From the NCBI GenBank assembly GCA_005879535.1, contig VBKI01000051.1:3817-67816 (forward strand): a stretch of 64,000 nucleotides of DNA, read 5' to 3'. The notes under the pieces were generated by a model. The model worked only from the letters and a program-made list of their open reading frames with translations. It was not told the DNA's origin and searched no databases. The DNA is from Deltaproteobacteria bacterium. Its GTDB lineage: Bacteria; Myxococcota; Myxococcia; Myxococcales; 40CM-4-68-19. The position numbers and the translations under genes were made by a program. The stretch's first letter is position 1, and each line of letters opens with the position of its first letter. Positions 44,428 to 54,119 of the stretch are shown piece by piece.

Positions 44428-45668
44428 CACTGCTTCTCCTTCACGCGCATGCCGTCCTTCAGGTCCGCGGGTGGGGATCGCACCACGCGGGTTCCGGGCG
44501 GCGGGCCCTCGCGAAGCGAGAGCAGATTTCCCAGCGGCGGTCCGGTGACCACCGGAACGCTCTTCACGGTCTCGTTCTGCTGCACCACGAACACGGCTTT
44601 CGTCTCGCCGCGATCCACCACCGCGTCCGGCGCGATCGCCGGGGTGGGCGAGGCCTTCTGCGCCGCCTCGTCGAGCTGCCGGTTGAGGAACGTCACTTTC
44701 GCTCCCATGTCGGGAAGGACGTCCTTGGCTTCGTCGACGAAGGCGACCTTGACAGTGACGGTCGCTTTCGCCCGATCGACGCGCGGCCGCACCTCGCCGA
44801 CCTTGCCGCGGTACCGGCGATCGGGAAATGCATCGAGCACGATCTCGGCGGGCGTTCCGATGGCCAGCTTCGCCACCTGCGACTCGGAGACATCCGCCTC
44901 CACCTGGAGGCTGTCGAAATCCGCCAGCGAGGCGATGCCGCCGTTTCCCGCGTTGCCCGCGCTCGTGAAGCCGAAGACGATTTCGCCCACGTCGGTGAGC
45001 TTTTGTGTGATCCGGCCGGAGAACGGCGCGCGGACATAACAGTTGTCGAGGTTCACCCGCGCCACTTCCACGCGCGCCTTCGCCGCCGCGACGTCCGCTT
45101 CGCCCGCAGCCAGCGCCGCTTTCGCGCTGCCCAGCCGTGCCGTCGCCGTGTCGAGAGCGGCGGGCGTTGAGACGCCCTTGCGCTGCAGGATCTGCTCGCG
45201 CTCGTACTGCCGCTGCGCGTCCTGCAGGTCGACCTCGGTGCGCTTCTCGCGCGCCTGCGCCGACTTGAAGTCCGCGTGCGCCTGGGCGAGCTGGGCGCGG
45301 TAGTCGGCGTCCTCCAGCACCGCGATCACCTGTCCCGCCTTCACCACCGTGCCGTCCTCGACGAAGATCTTCGCCACCCGCCCGCCGATGCGCGGCGAGA
45401 TGTTCGCCTTGCGCTGCGGAACCACGTAGCCGGTCGCGACCAGGAGCTGCGCGCCCTGCGCGGGACTGATCAACGCGATGGTCGCCGTGTCCACCTCGGG
45501 GGCGAACACGCGCCCGCTGAGCAGCTTCCAGCCGGCGAAGGCCAACGCCGCCAGCACCGCGATCCCCGCAGCGGCGGGCACCCAGCGGGGCAGCGCGCGC
45601 TTCTCCGGAGCGCGATCGATGCTGAGACTCTTCAGCTCGTCCGCGAGCGACGGCGGAGGGATCGCCAT
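44427..45668 (-). CDS. Periplasmic adaptor (MacA/RND-MFP type)
   Basis: The 413-residue membrane-fusion protein has an N-terminal anchor (VPAAAGIAVLAALAFAGWKLL), a lipoyl/barrel-sandwich split motif (GGRVAKIFVEDGTVVKAGQVI and LDNCYVRAPFSGRITQKL), a coiled-coil hairpin (about 130-215) and a beta-barrel domain. It lies first in the operon and links the inner-membrane exporter to an outer-membrane channel, which is not encoded here. ATG 45668 is the first start in the real coding region. Confidence 0.93.
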
Positions 45669-45777
45669 GATGGCGCGCTCTCTATCACAAGGGGGAAAGC
45701 CGGCGGGAGCGGACCGCCTTCCGTCGCCTTGACCGGCGCGCGGCCGTTCTGGTAGCGCCCCGCGGCAGGAGGCTGCC

Positions 45778-47076
45778 CTGCCCTCAGAAGCCCAGACGTC
45801 GCTCGCCCCGCGCAACGGCAAGCCCGCGCGCGAAGGCACGTTCGTCTTCCTCTCCGATCTCCTCGGACGGCCGGCGCTGCTCGAGAGCGGCGAGCGGGTG
45901 GGGACCGTCGTCGACTTCCTCGCCGACGCCGGCGATCCCGCCTACCCGCGTATCACCGCGCTCCGCGTCCGCAGCGGCCACGCCGAGGTCCGCCGCCTCG
46001 ATTGGGACGACGTGGCCGCTTGCGACGAAACCGGTACGCGCTTGCGCAGGGGCGTCGAAGCGCTCCAGCCCCTCCGGCTCTTCACCAACGAGATCGCGTT
46101 GGCGCAGGACGTCCTCGACAGGCAGATCGTCGATACCGACGATGCCAAGGTCGAGCGGGTCAACGATCTGCACCTGCTGCGCGCGAGAGGGGAGCTGCGC
46201 GTGGCTCACGTGGACGTCGGCTTCCGCGGGCTCGTGCGGCGGATGGGCTGGCAACCCGCGGTGGACGCCTTGATCCGGCGGGTGCGCCCACGGAGCCGCT
46301 ATCTCGTCGCCGACAAGTTCCTTCCCTGGAAGCACGTGCAGGCGTTTTCCTCCGGCTCCCCGCGCGTGCGCCTTGCCCTGGCGCGGGGCGCGCTCGGGCA
46401 GGTGCACCCGAGCGATCTCGCGGAGATCCTGGAGGACCTCGACCGCCGCGAGCGCGCAGTGCTCTTCCGCGATCTTCCCGTGGAGTTCGCCGCCGATGCT
46501 CTCGAGGAATCCGAGCCGGGTCTCCAGCGCGAGCTGCTCCGCATGCTGGAGCCGGAGAAGGCCGCCGACATCGTCGAGGAGATGCAGCCCGACGCGGCAG
46601 CGGACCTCCTCGCCGAGCTGCCCAGGGAGGAGTCGGAAGAGATCCTCGCCAAGATGGAGGCGCCGGAGGCGCGCGAGGTCGAGCAGCTCCTCCATTACGA
46701 CGAGAACAGCGCCGGCGGCATGATGAACACCGAGTACCTCCGCCTCTCCCCGGCCATGAACGCCGCAGCGGCGCTTGATTCGGTGCGCGAGCAGGCGAAG
46801 GAGATCGCGCAGGTCCACGACTGCTTCGTCGTGCAGCGCGACCAGAAGCTGGTCGGAGTCCTGTCGCTTCGCGACCTGCTGCTCGCGACGCCGGAGATTC
46901 CCGTCGACGAGATCATGCACGAGCACCCGGCGCCGCTTGCGCCCGAGGACCCGCCTGCGAAGGTGGCGGAGCTCGCCGCCAAGTACAACCTGTTTTCCCT
47001 GCCGGTGGAGCGCGACGGCAGGCTGTTGGGGATCGTCACGGTCGACGACGTCCTGGAGAAGGTCCTGCATGGCTGA
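45778..47076 (+). CDS. MgtE-like N/CBS domain protein lacking a membrane domain
   Basis: The predicted protein is about 432 residues. A PRC-barrel-like part (FVFLSDLLGRPALL, GTVVDFLAD) is followed by a MgtE N domain (HPSDLAEILEDLDRRERAVLF, EKAADIVEEMQPDAAADLL, EAREVEQLLHYDENSAGGMM) and two CBS motifs (VVQRDQKLVGVLSLRDLL, LPVERDGRLLGIVTVDDVL). The MgtE channel segments are absent. Between the stop at 45730 and GTG 45898 the only usable start is CTG at 45778, which has a perfect AGGAGG five bases upstream and retains the PRC part; GTG 45898 would cut into it. It overlaps the NRAMP gene by eight bases. Confidence 0.8.
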   Translation: MPSEAQTSLAPRNGKPAREGTFVFLSDLLGRPALLESGERVGTVVDFLADAGDPAYPRITALRVRSGHAEVRRLDWDDVAACDETGTRLRRGVEALQPLRLFTNEIALAQDVLDRQIVDTDDAKVERVNDLHLLRARGELRVAHVDVGFRGLVRRMGWQPAVDALIRRVRPRSRYLVADKFLPWKHVQAFSSGSPRVRLALARGALGQVHPSDLAEILEDLDRRERAVLFRDLPVEFAADALEESEPGLQRELLRMLEPEKAADIVEEMQPDAAADLLAELPREESEEILAKMEAPEAREVEQLLHYDENSAGGMMNTEYLRLSPAMNAAAALDSVREQAKEIAQVHDCFVVQRDQKLVGVLSLRDLLLATPEIPVDEIMHEHPAPLAPEDPPAKVAELAAKYNLFSLPVERDGRLLGIVTVDDVLEKVLHG

Positions 47077-48337
47077 TCCGGCCACCCCGGCCGGAGGGGT
47101 CAGAGCAGTGCGCTCCCGATGGGCGCGGCTCCTCGCCGTCGTGGCGGTGATCGGCCCGGGAATCATCACGGCCAACGTCGACAACGACGCCGGCGGCATC
47201 GCCACCTATTCGCAGGCCGGCGCAGCCTTCGGCTACTCGCTGCTCTGGACGCTGATCCCGATCACGGTCGCGCTGATCGTCGTCCAGGAGATGTGCGCGC
47301 GAATGGGAGTGGTGACGGGAAAAGGTCTCTCCGACCTCATCCGCGAGCGATTCGGCGTCAAGGCGACCTTCTACGTGATGCTGGCGCTGGTGATCGCGAA
47401 TCTCGGCAACACCATGGCCGAGTTCGCGGGCGTCGCCGAGGCGCTGGAGATCTTCGGCGTCTCGCGCTACCTGTCCGTGCCGCTCGTGGCGTTCACCGTC
47501 TGGCTGCTGGTCCTCAAGGGCAGCGCGAGAGTGGTCGAGCGCATCTTCCTCGCCGCCTGCATCTTCTACGTGGCGTACGTGATCGCCGGCTTCCTCGCCC
47601 GGCCAGACTGGGGAAACGTCGCGCTCGGCACCTTCAAGCCGACCCTGACCGTCGACGGGCCGGCGCTGACGATGGTGGTCACGCTGGTCGGAACCACCAT
47701 CGCCCCCTGGATGCAGTTCTATCTGCAGAGCGCGATCGTCGAGAAAGGGGTCCAGGTCGAGGACTACCCGCTCTCGCGGCTGGACGTGATCGTCGGGTGC
47801 ATCGTCACCGACGTCGTCGCCTTCTTCATCGTCCTCGCCTGCGGCGCGACCATCTTCAAGGCCAGCGGCAGGATCGAGACGGCGGGGGACGCCGCCGTGG
47901 CGCTGAAGCCTCTGGCGGGAAGGTGGGCGAGCGCCCTCTTCGCCTTCGGCCTCTTCAACGCCTCGCTCTTCGCCGCCAGTGTGCTCCCACTCTCGACCAG
48001 CTACTACGTCTGCGAAGCGTTCGGCTGGGAGAGCGGCATCGATCGCCGCCGCGAGGACGCTCCGCAGTTCTATTTCCTCTACGAGACGATGATCGTGCTC
48101 GGCGCCGGGCTCGTCCTTCTTCCCGGCCTGCCGCTCTTGCGGATCATGCTCCTGTCGCAGACGGCCAATGGCGTCCTCTTGCCCTTCATCCTCATCTTCA
48201 TGCTGCTGCTCGCCGGCGACGAGCGGCTGATGGGCAGGTACCGCAACGGCCGCGCGCTCACCGCATTTGCCTGGGCGACGGCCGCGGTGCTGATCGTGCT
48301 GACCGCGATGATGCTCTGGTTCACCCTGCGTCCGTGA
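47069..48337 (+). CDS. NRAMP-family (NRMT-like) divalent metal transporter
   Basis: The 422-residue carrier has 11 or so membrane segments with the family outline (VVAVIGPGIITANVDNDAGG, TIAPWMQFYLQSAIV). The canonical metal-binding motif of helix 1 (DPGN) reads DAGG at 40-43, and helix 6 reads IAPWM where classical Nramps have IMPHN, so the ligand Met and His are missing. Loss of the Met is a feature of Mg2+-transporting NRAMP relatives (NRMTs). The ATG at 47069 overlaps the MgtE-like gene, which would provide a Mg2+-sensing domain. Confidence 0.87.
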   Translation: MADPATPAGGVRAVRSRWARLLAVVAVIGPGIITANVDNDAGGIATYSQAGAAFGYSLLWTLIPITVALIVVQEMCARMGVVTGKGLSDLIRERFGVKATFYVMLALVIANLGNTMAEFAGVAEALEIFGVSRYLSVPLVAFTVWLLVLKGSARVVERIFLAACIFYVAYVIAGFLARPDWGNVALGTFKPTLTVDGPALTMVVTLVGTTIAPWMQFYLQSAIVEKGVQVEDYPLSRLDVIVGCIVTDVVAFFIVLACGATIFKASGRIETAGDAAVALKPLAGRWASALFAFGLFNASLFAASVLPLSTSYYVCEAFGWESGIDRRREDAPQFYFLYETMIVLGAGLVLLPGLPLLRIMLLSQTANGVLLPFILIFMLLLAGDERLMGRYRNGRALTAFAWATAAVLIVLTAMMLWFTLRP

Positions 48338-50408
48338 GCCGCGGCGTCCCCGGCAGCGGGAACGCCTTGCGCGCCTCGAGCAGCTCGAGGAACGCCTTGG
48401 CGTCCAGCGCGCGCGAGAACCAGTAGCCCTGGGCGGAGTGCACCTCGAGCGCCTGGAGCTGCTTCAGCTGGCTGGCGTTCTCGACGCCTTCCGCGACGAC
48501 GTCCATCTGAAGGGCCCGGGCGAGGCTCACGATCGTGCGCACGATCTCCGCCTCCTTCCCCGCCTGCTCGAGTCGCGCCACGAAGCTGCGGTCGATCTTG
48601 AGAGTGTCGAAGCGGAAGTTGTGCAGGTAGCTGAGCGAGGAATATCCGGTGCCGAAGTCGTCCAGCAAGAGGCCCACCGTGAGCGCCTTGAGCTGGTTGA
48701 GGAGCAGCGCCGCCGAACCGGCGTGCTCCATGATCGCGCTCTCCGTCACCTCCAGCTTGAGGCGGCGCGCTTCCAGGCCGCTGCCGAGCAGGGCACCGCG
48801 GACGTCCTCGAGGAGCTCGGCGCGGACGAGCTGGCGGGCCGAGAGATTCACGCTGACGAAGATCGCCGAATCCCGCGGGCGCGCCTCGTTCCACGCCTTC
48901 GCGTCGATGCAGGCCTGGAGCAACGCCCAGCGGCCGATGGGAACGATCAGCCCGGTCTCCTCGGCGGTGGGAATGAAGTCGCCCGGCGGGATGGTGCCGC
49001 GGGTCGGGTGCTCCCAGACGATCAGCGCCTCGCACCCGACGATCTGCCCGGAGCGGAGCGAGACCACGGGCTGGTAGCGCAGGCGCAGCTCCTCGCGCTC
49101 GATGGCGCGCCTCAGGTCGGTGTCGAGCTGCAGCTGGGCGCGCGCGAGCGCGTGCATCGCTGGATCGAACACGGCATGGCGCGCCCGCCCCAGGTCCTTC
49201 GCCCGATACATCGCGGTGTCCGCGTCGCGCAGCAGCTCTTCCGGATGGGCGTAGGCGCGCGAACCGACGGCGACGCCGATGGAAGCGGTGGCGAAGACCT
49301 CCGTCCCGTCCAGATCGTACGGCGCCGCGAGCACCTCCTGCACGCGGCCCGCGGTGTGCACGGGCTCCTCCGGATCGGTGAAGTCGCCGAGCAGCAGGGC
49401 GAACTCGTCGCCCCCGAGGCGCGCCACGGTGTCGCCGGGCCGGACGACCTCGCGCAACCGCTGCGCGATCTGGACCAGCAGCACGTCGCCCCGGGTGTGG
49501 CCGAGGCTCTCGTTGACGGTCTTGAAGCGATCGATGTCGAGGAACAGCACCGCGAACCGGTAGTCTTCGCGGCGACGCTGGAACGCGAGCGCCTGTCCGA
49601 GGCGGTCGATGAAGAGCGACCGGTTCGGTAGCCCTGTCAGCCCATCGTGGAGCGCGTCGTGGAGCAGCTTTTCTTCCGTCTGCTTGCGGGCAGTGATGTC
49701 CGTCTGCGATCCGGCCACGCGGTACGCCTTGCCGGCGGCATCCCGCACCGCCGCGCCGCGGACCAGCATCCAGCGCCAGCTCCCGTCCAGATGGCGGACG
49801 CGGTGCTCCACCTCCAGGTGCGGCGCCCGGCCTTCGAGGTGGAGCGAGAGGTCGCCGAGCAGGTGCTCGCGGTCGTCGGGATGGACGCGCTTGAACCAGT
49901 CGTCGGGATCGTCGCCGACCTCCGAGTCCCTGGCGCCTATCTGCTCCTTCCAGCGCCCGGAGAAGAAGATCCGGTTGCTGCGCAGGTTCCAGTCCCAGAG
50001 CCCGTCGTTGCTGCCCAGCGCGGCGAGCGCGTACCTCTCCTCGCTCTCCCGCATCGCCTCGGCCGCGCGGCGGCGGTCGGTGATGTCGCGGGCGATACCC
50101 TGGACCCCGACCGGCATCTGCCCGCGGTAGACGAGCCGGCTCTTCAGCTCCAGCGGGATGCGCCGGCCGTCCTTCGCCAGCACTTCCACTTCGAAGGTCT
50201 GCATCTCGCCGGAGAGGTCCTTCTCCATGACGGTGCGGTATTCGGGGACGACCAGGTCCCAGATCCTCAGCCGCAGCGTCTCCTCGCGCGTGTACCCGGT
50301 GACGCGCTCGCAGGCGCGGTTCACCCACGTGAACCGCCCCTCCAGATCGTGCGCGTAGATGATGTCGCTGGCGTTCTCGACCAGGTCCCGGTAGGTCGCC
50401 TCTTCCAC
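48321..50408 (-). CDS. PAS-PAS-GGDEF-EAL bifunctional c-di-GMP protein
   Basis: The roughly 695-residue cytoplasmic protein has two PAS domains (about 10-120 and 135-260; DIIYAHDLEGRFTWVNRAC, DGLWDWNLRSNRIFFSG). The GGDEF domain has an intact active site LGGDEFALLL and the inhibitory RxxD (RPGD) five residues upstream. The EAL domain has CEALIVWEHP, VTESAIME, LDDFGTGYSSLSYL and KIDRSFV, so both cyclase and phosphodiesterase look functional. GTG 50408 was chosen; GTG 50459 is an alternative that would overlap the divergent marC leader. It is convergent with the NRAMP gene by 17 bases. Confidence 0.92.
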   Translation of the reverse strand: MEEATYRDLVENASDIIYAHDLEGRFTWVNRACERVTGYTREETLRLRIWDLVVPEYRTVMEKDLSGEMQTFEVEVLAKDGRRIPLELKSRLVYRGQMPVGVQGIARDITDRRRAAEAMRESEERYALAALGSNDGLWDWNLRSNRIFFSGRWKEQIGARDSEVGDDPDDWFKRVHPDDREHLLGDLSLHLEGRAPHLEVEHRVRHLDGSWRWMLVRGAAVRDAAGKAYRVAGSQTDITARKQTEEKLLHDALHDGLTGLPNRSLFIDRLGQALAFQRRREDYRFAVLFLDIDRFKTVNESLGHTRGDVLLVQIAQRLREVVRPGDTVARLGGDEFALLLGDFTDPEEPVHTAGRVQEVLAAPYDLDGTEVFATASIGVAVGSRAYAHPEELLRDADTAMYRAKDLGRARHAVFDPAMHALARAQLQLDTDLRRAIEREELRLRYQPVVSLRSGQIVGCEALIVWEHPTRGTIPPGDFIPTAEETGLIVPIGRWALLQACIDAKAWNEARPRDSAIFVSVNLSARQLVRAELLEDVRGALLGSGLEARRLKLEVTESAIMEHAGSAALLLNQLKALTVGLLLDDFGTGYSSLSYLHNFRFDTLKIDRSFVARLEQAGKEAEIVRTIVSLARALQMDVVAEGVENASQLKQLQALEVHSAQGYWFSRALDAKAFLELLEARKAFPLPGTPRLTDAG

Positions 50409-50492
50409 CGCCCGATGGTATCTGCCGCGGTGCGCGCCGGAAAGCAAACGATGGTACACACCGCTGAACGTGAACAGCCGGTGGCGGTTGCA

Positions 50493-51134
50493 ATGATCCA
50501 GGAGTGGCTCAGCTTCAGCCTGCTCTCGCTCTCCGCGATCTTCTTCGTCGTGGACCCGATGGGAGCCATCCCCATCTTCATTGCCATGACGCGGAACGAT
50601 CCACCCGAGAAGCGGCGGGACATGGCGCGCCGCGCCGCCATCGCCGCCTTCTTCGTCCTCACCACTTTCGCAGTCGCGGGAACGCTGATTTTCAAGGTGT
50701 TCGGCGTCACGTTGGGCGCATTCAAGGTGGCCGGCGGCGTGCTCCTCCTGCTCACCTCGATCGAGATGTTGCGTGCCCAGCCGCAGCGCACGCGCGTCAC
50801 CCCCGAGGAGGCGCAGGAGGGCCTCGAGAAGGAGGACGTGGCGATCTTCCCGCTCGCCATCCCGCTGCTCGCCGGTCCTGGCTCGATCGCCACGGTGACC
50901 GCGCTGATGGGCCGCGCCGGCCGCAAGCTCTTCGCCGTGCCGGTGATCGCTTCCATCGCGCTGACCTGTATCGCGAGCTACCTGATGCTGGTGGCCGCGG
51001 ATCGCATCTCGCGGTTCCTCGGCGTGACCGGTTTGAACGTCATGAACCGTGTCATCGGCCTGATCATCGGGGCGCTGGCCGTACAGTTCATGTTCGACGG
51101 GGTGCGCGATACGTTCCCGGGGCTCGGCGATTGA
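50493..51134 (+). CDS. MarC family membrane protein
   Basis: The 213-residue protein has about six membrane segments and the MarC/UPF0056 features: LSAIFFVVDPMGAIPIFIAM, LGAFKVAGGVLLLLTSIEML, IFPLAIPLLAGPGSIATVTAL and MNRVIGLIIGALAVQFM. Its role is unclear; a link to multiple antibiotic resistance has not held up. ATG 50493 starts at the conserved IQEWLSF; ATG 50451 is an alternative. It is translationally coupled to the next gene (TTGA). Confidence 0.9.
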   Translation: MIQEWLSFSLLSLSAIFFVVDPMGAIPIFIAMTRNDPPEKRRDMARRAAIAAFFVLTTFAVAGTLIFKVFGVTLGAFKVAGGVLLLLTSIEMLRAQPQRTRVTPEEAQEGLEKEDVAIFPLAIPLLAGPGSIATVTALMGRAGRKLFAVPVIASIALTCIASYLMLVAADRISRFLGVTGLNVMNRVIGLIIGALAVQFMFDGVRDTFPGLGD

Positions 51135-51916
51135 GAGGGGCGCTGGCGGCGCTGTTGTGCTCGGCGTGCGCGCTGCCCGTGGTGAGCGCGGGCACCTTCC
51201 TGCCGGCGGGCGATCTGGAATCGGGTGACGTCCACGCCAGCATCTCGCTGGAGACCGGGCGCGTACTCGCGGGGCCGAGCGACATCCACGATCTGCCGGC
51301 GACTCCGGCGGAGGCGGAGCAGTACGAAGTCTCCACCTGGGTAGCCTCCGACGTCTCGCTGCGGTGGCAGGTCGCCCCGCGAATCACGCTCGAGGGCCAG
51401 ATCAAGCTCACCAACCCTGTCGTTCCGTTCACGCCGACCCTCGCCGGCGGCGCCGTGGGCGTCCGCGTGCGGCTGCGGCAACGGCCGCCCGAGGGAGGGG
51501 TTTCGCTGGAGATCGGTGCGCGGGTTGTGGGCGTCGGCGCGGAGCAGCGCATCGAGCGCAGCGCGAGCGGGCGTTCGCAGATCGACGTCTGGAACTACCG
51601 CTCGCTGGGGATCGAGCTTCCTGCCGTGGCCAGCTACCGGGTCAATCCGCTCTTCGCGGTGACCGCGGCGCCCTTCTTGCGGGCATACTGGATTCGCGCC
51701 TGGCACGACGAGATCGTGGGACTGATCACGTCGCGGGCGGGGACGTTGCAGTGGTCGCCCGTTCTCTCGGCGGGGTTTGGCGCCGCCGCCGCCTTCGATC
51801 TCGGTCCCGTCCAGCTTTCCCCTGGCGCGGCAATCGAGCTGGCGACGAAACCGGGCCCCAACGCCGCCACCCATTTCCTCTTCGAGCCGGGCGTTTCGGT
51901 GGGGACGCGCTTTTGA
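51131..51916 (+). CDS. Probable outer-membrane beta-barrel protein
   Basis: The 261-residue protein starts at TTG 51131, overlapping the marC stop. It has a signal peptide (ALAALLCSACALPVVSAG). The rest alternates hydrophobic and polar residues and ends in Phe (VSVGTRF), as in outer-membrane barrels. No named family is recognised. It overlaps waaA by four bases, so it is in the LPS operon and may serve envelope assembly. Confidence 0.75.
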   Translation: MRGALAALLCSACALPVVSAGTFLPAGDLESGDVHASISLETGRVLAGPSDIHDLPATPAEAEQYEVSTWVASDVSLRWQVAPRITLEGQIKLTNPVVPFTPTLAGGAVGVRVRLRQRPPEGGVSLEIGARVVGVGAEQRIERSASGRSQIDVWNYRSLGIELPAVASYRVNPLFAVTAAPFLRAYWIRAWHDEIVGLITSRAGTLQWSPVLSAGFGAAAAFDLGPVQLSPGAAIELATKPGPNAATHFLFEPGVSVGTRF

Positions 51917-53172
51917 ACTGGGCAGCGGTCGCCGCCGAGTACGTCGTCTTCTGGCTGATCCTGCCGCTGCTGCTGCTGCATCCGCGGGTGCGGCAGGGCA
52001 TCCGGGTTCGTTTCGGCTTCTACGACCCCGCGCCGTCGCTCCGCGAGGGCCCGCGCATCTGGCTGCACGGTGCATCCGCAGGAGACGTGCTCGGGCTCGT
52101 GCCCATCGTGAAGGAGCTCAAGGCGCTGCGGCCGGACGCCCGCATCATCGTCTCCGCGATCACGGATTCTGGGGCGTCGATGGCCCGTCAGCGGCTCGTC
52201 GCCCAGGGGCTCGCGGATCTGGCGACGTTCCTCCCTTACGATCTCCCCGGCGCCTGCCGCCGCGCGATTGCGGCGCTGCGCCCCGACGTGCTGGTGCTCG
52301 AGTACACCGAGCTATGGCCGCAGCTGATCGCCGCGGCGTCCGAAGCGCAGGTGAGGCTCGCGCTCACCAACGGCCGGCTGCGCCCGCGCAACGTCCCGCG
52401 CTACCGCATCCTCTTCCGGCTGGCGGGCAATCTCCTGGAGAGGTTCGACGTCCTGATGATGCGCGCCGAAGACGAGGCCGAGCGCGCGCTGCTGCTCGGT
52501 GCCCCGCGAGAACGGGTGCACGTCACGGGGAATACCAAGTTCGACGCGCTCGCCGTCAGCGTGCCCGAGCAGGAGGATGCGTCGCTGAGGCAGGCGCTCG
52601 CGCTGGGCCCGGAGCGGCTCTGGGTCTGCGGATCGACGCACGAAGGCGAGGAAAGCGGCCTCCTGCGCGTCTTCGCGGTCCTCCAGAAGGAGCATCCCGA
52701 CCTGCGCCTGTTGATCGCGCCGCGGTACATCGAGCGGGCGCAGCGGGTGCTCGGCCTGGCGCGCTCCCTGGGACTGCGCGCGCGCCTGCGTTCGGAGCCC
52801 GGCGGGCCGGAGCCGGTGATCGTGCTCGACACCATTGGAGAGCTGGTTCGCGCCTACCAGCTCGCCACGGTGGTGTTCGTCGGTGGAAGCTTCGGCCGCC
52901 GCGGGGGCCAGAACATCCTCGAGCCGGCGGCTTGCGGGAAGCCGGTGCTGTTCGGACCGCGGATGGAGAATTTCCAGGACAGCGTGCAGGTGCTCGTCGG
53001 GCGCGGCGGCCTTCAGGTCAAGGACCCGGTCGCGCTGCTCCGCCTGATGCGCGATCTGCTGGCGCGGCCCGAGGAGATTCGCAAGCTCGGAGAGCTGGCG
53101 CGCGAGGCGGTCTCTTCCGTGCGCGGCGCCTCCGCCCGCGACGCCCGCCTGATCGCGGAGCTCTTGCCGTGA
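51913..53172 (+). CDS. waaA: Kdo transferase
   Basis: The enzyme transfers Kdo from CMP-Kdo to lipid A precursor. The 419 residues have one N-terminal membrane anchor (EYVVFWLILPLLLL), then the GT30 GT-B fold: HGASAGDVLGLVP at 52-64, VLEYTELWPQLIAAA, LTNGRLRP, GNTKFDAL, STHEGEE, APRYIER, GGSFGRRGGQN and EPAACGKPVLFGP. The usual catalytic Glu in the SVGE motif is Asp58 here. It starts at TTG 51913 in a TTGA overlap. Kdo number cannot be predicted. Confidence 0.95.
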   Translation: MNWAAVAAEYVVFWLILPLLLLHPRVRQGIRVRFGFYDPAPSLREGPRIWLHGASAGDVLGLVPIVKELKALRPDARIIVSAITDSGASMARQRLVAQGLADLATFLPYDLPGACRRAIAALRPDVLVLEYTELWPQLIAAASEAQVRLALTNGRLRPRNVPRYRILFRLAGNLLERFDVLMMRAEDEAERALLLGAPRERVHVTGNTKFDALAVSVPEQEDASLRQALALGPERLWVCGSTHEGEESGLLRVFAVLQKEHPDLRLLIAPRYIERAQRVLGLARSLGLRARLRSEPGGPEPVIVLDTIGELVRAYQLATVVFVGGSFGRRGGQNILEPAACGKPVLFGPRMENFQDSVQVLVGRGGLQVKDPVALLRLMRDLLARPEEIRKLGELAREAVSSVRGASARDARLIAELLP

Positions 53173-54119
53173 ACTTCTGGTGGCGGTCCGATCCGCCTGC
53201 CTGGTCCGCGCCGTTGCAGGCGCTGTCGCCCCTCTATGCGGCCGGCGCCGCCGTCCATCGCGCGATCTCGCGCCCGGTCCAGGCCTGCGTTCCGGTGATC
53301 TCGGTCGGCAACCTCACGGTGGGAGGCGCGGGAAAGACGCCGGTGACGCTCTGTCTCGCGCAGCGGCTCGCCGCACGCGGCCGCAAGCCGGCAGTGCTCA
53401 GCCGCGGTTACGGCCGGCGTTCGCGCGAGCCGCTCGAAGTGACCGTGGATGCGGCAGTCGAGGCAGCCGGCGACGAGCCGCTGCTGCTGGCCCGCCGCGG
53501 GTGCAGGGTATTCGTCGGCCCGCGGCGAGCAGCTCTCGCGCAGCTTGCCGTCCAGCGCGGCGCCGACGTGCTGCTGCTCGACGACGGTCTGCAGCACCAC
53601 GCCCTCGCCCGCGACCTCGACGTGATCGTCGCCGACGCTTCCAATCCGTTCGGCAATGGCCGAGTGCTGCCGGCGGGGCCGCTGCGGGAGCCCGTTTCCG
53701 CGCTTCGCCGCGTCCGGCACGGCCTCGTCTGGCTGACCCGCTGCGAGCTTCCGCGCGATCCACGCACCGCCGAGCTGCGCGCCTTTCCCGCCGTCGAGAG
53801 CACGTACGACGCCAATGCCGATTTGCGCGGCAAGCGCGTCTTCCTCTTCGCCGGGATTGCCCGACCGGAGCGCCTGCTGCAGACGGTGCGCGCGCTGGGC
53901 GGCGAGATCACCGGCGTGCGGTGGTTTCGCGACCATTACCCGTTCACTCCCGAAGATCTCGCAGCCCTCCGCCGGCTCGCCGGCGGAGCCCTGCCGGTGA
54001 CGACCGAGAAGGATCTGGTCCGGATCGCGGATCCCGCCGGCATCGTCGCCGTGCGCGTCGACGTCCGCATCCTGCGCGGCGAAGATGTTCTCGACAGTGC
54101 TCTCGAGGAGGTGCTTTGA
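53169..54119 (+). CDS. lpxK: Tetraacyldisaccharide 4'-kinase
   Basis: The enzyme phosphorylates the 4' position of the lipid A disaccharide. The 316-residue sequence has the P-loop GGAGKTP at 52-58, the metal-binding LLLDDGLQHHAL, and PAGPLREP. It starts with GTG 53169 overlapping the waaA stop. It is followed by a TTG-start acyltransferase gene. Confidence 0.95.
   Translation: MNFWWRSDPPAWSAPLQALSPLYAAGAAVHRAISRPVQACVPVISVGNLTVGGAGKTPVTLCLAQRLAARGRKPAVLSRGYGRRSREPLEVTVDAAVEAAGDEPLLLARRGCRVFVGPRRAALAQLAVQRGADVLLLDDGLQHHALARDLDVIVADASNPFGNGRVLPAGPLREPVSALRRVRHGLVWLTRCELPRDPRTAELRAFPAVESTYDANADLRGKRVFLFAGIARPERLLQTVRALGGEITGVRWFRDHYPFTPEDLAALRRLAGGALPVTTEKDLVRIADPAGIVAVRVDVRILRGEDVLDSALEEVL

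Noticed and set aside
48438-49631. A 397-codon plus-strand frame
   Set aside because: It is antisense to the GGDEF-EAL gene, whose active-site motifs are intact.
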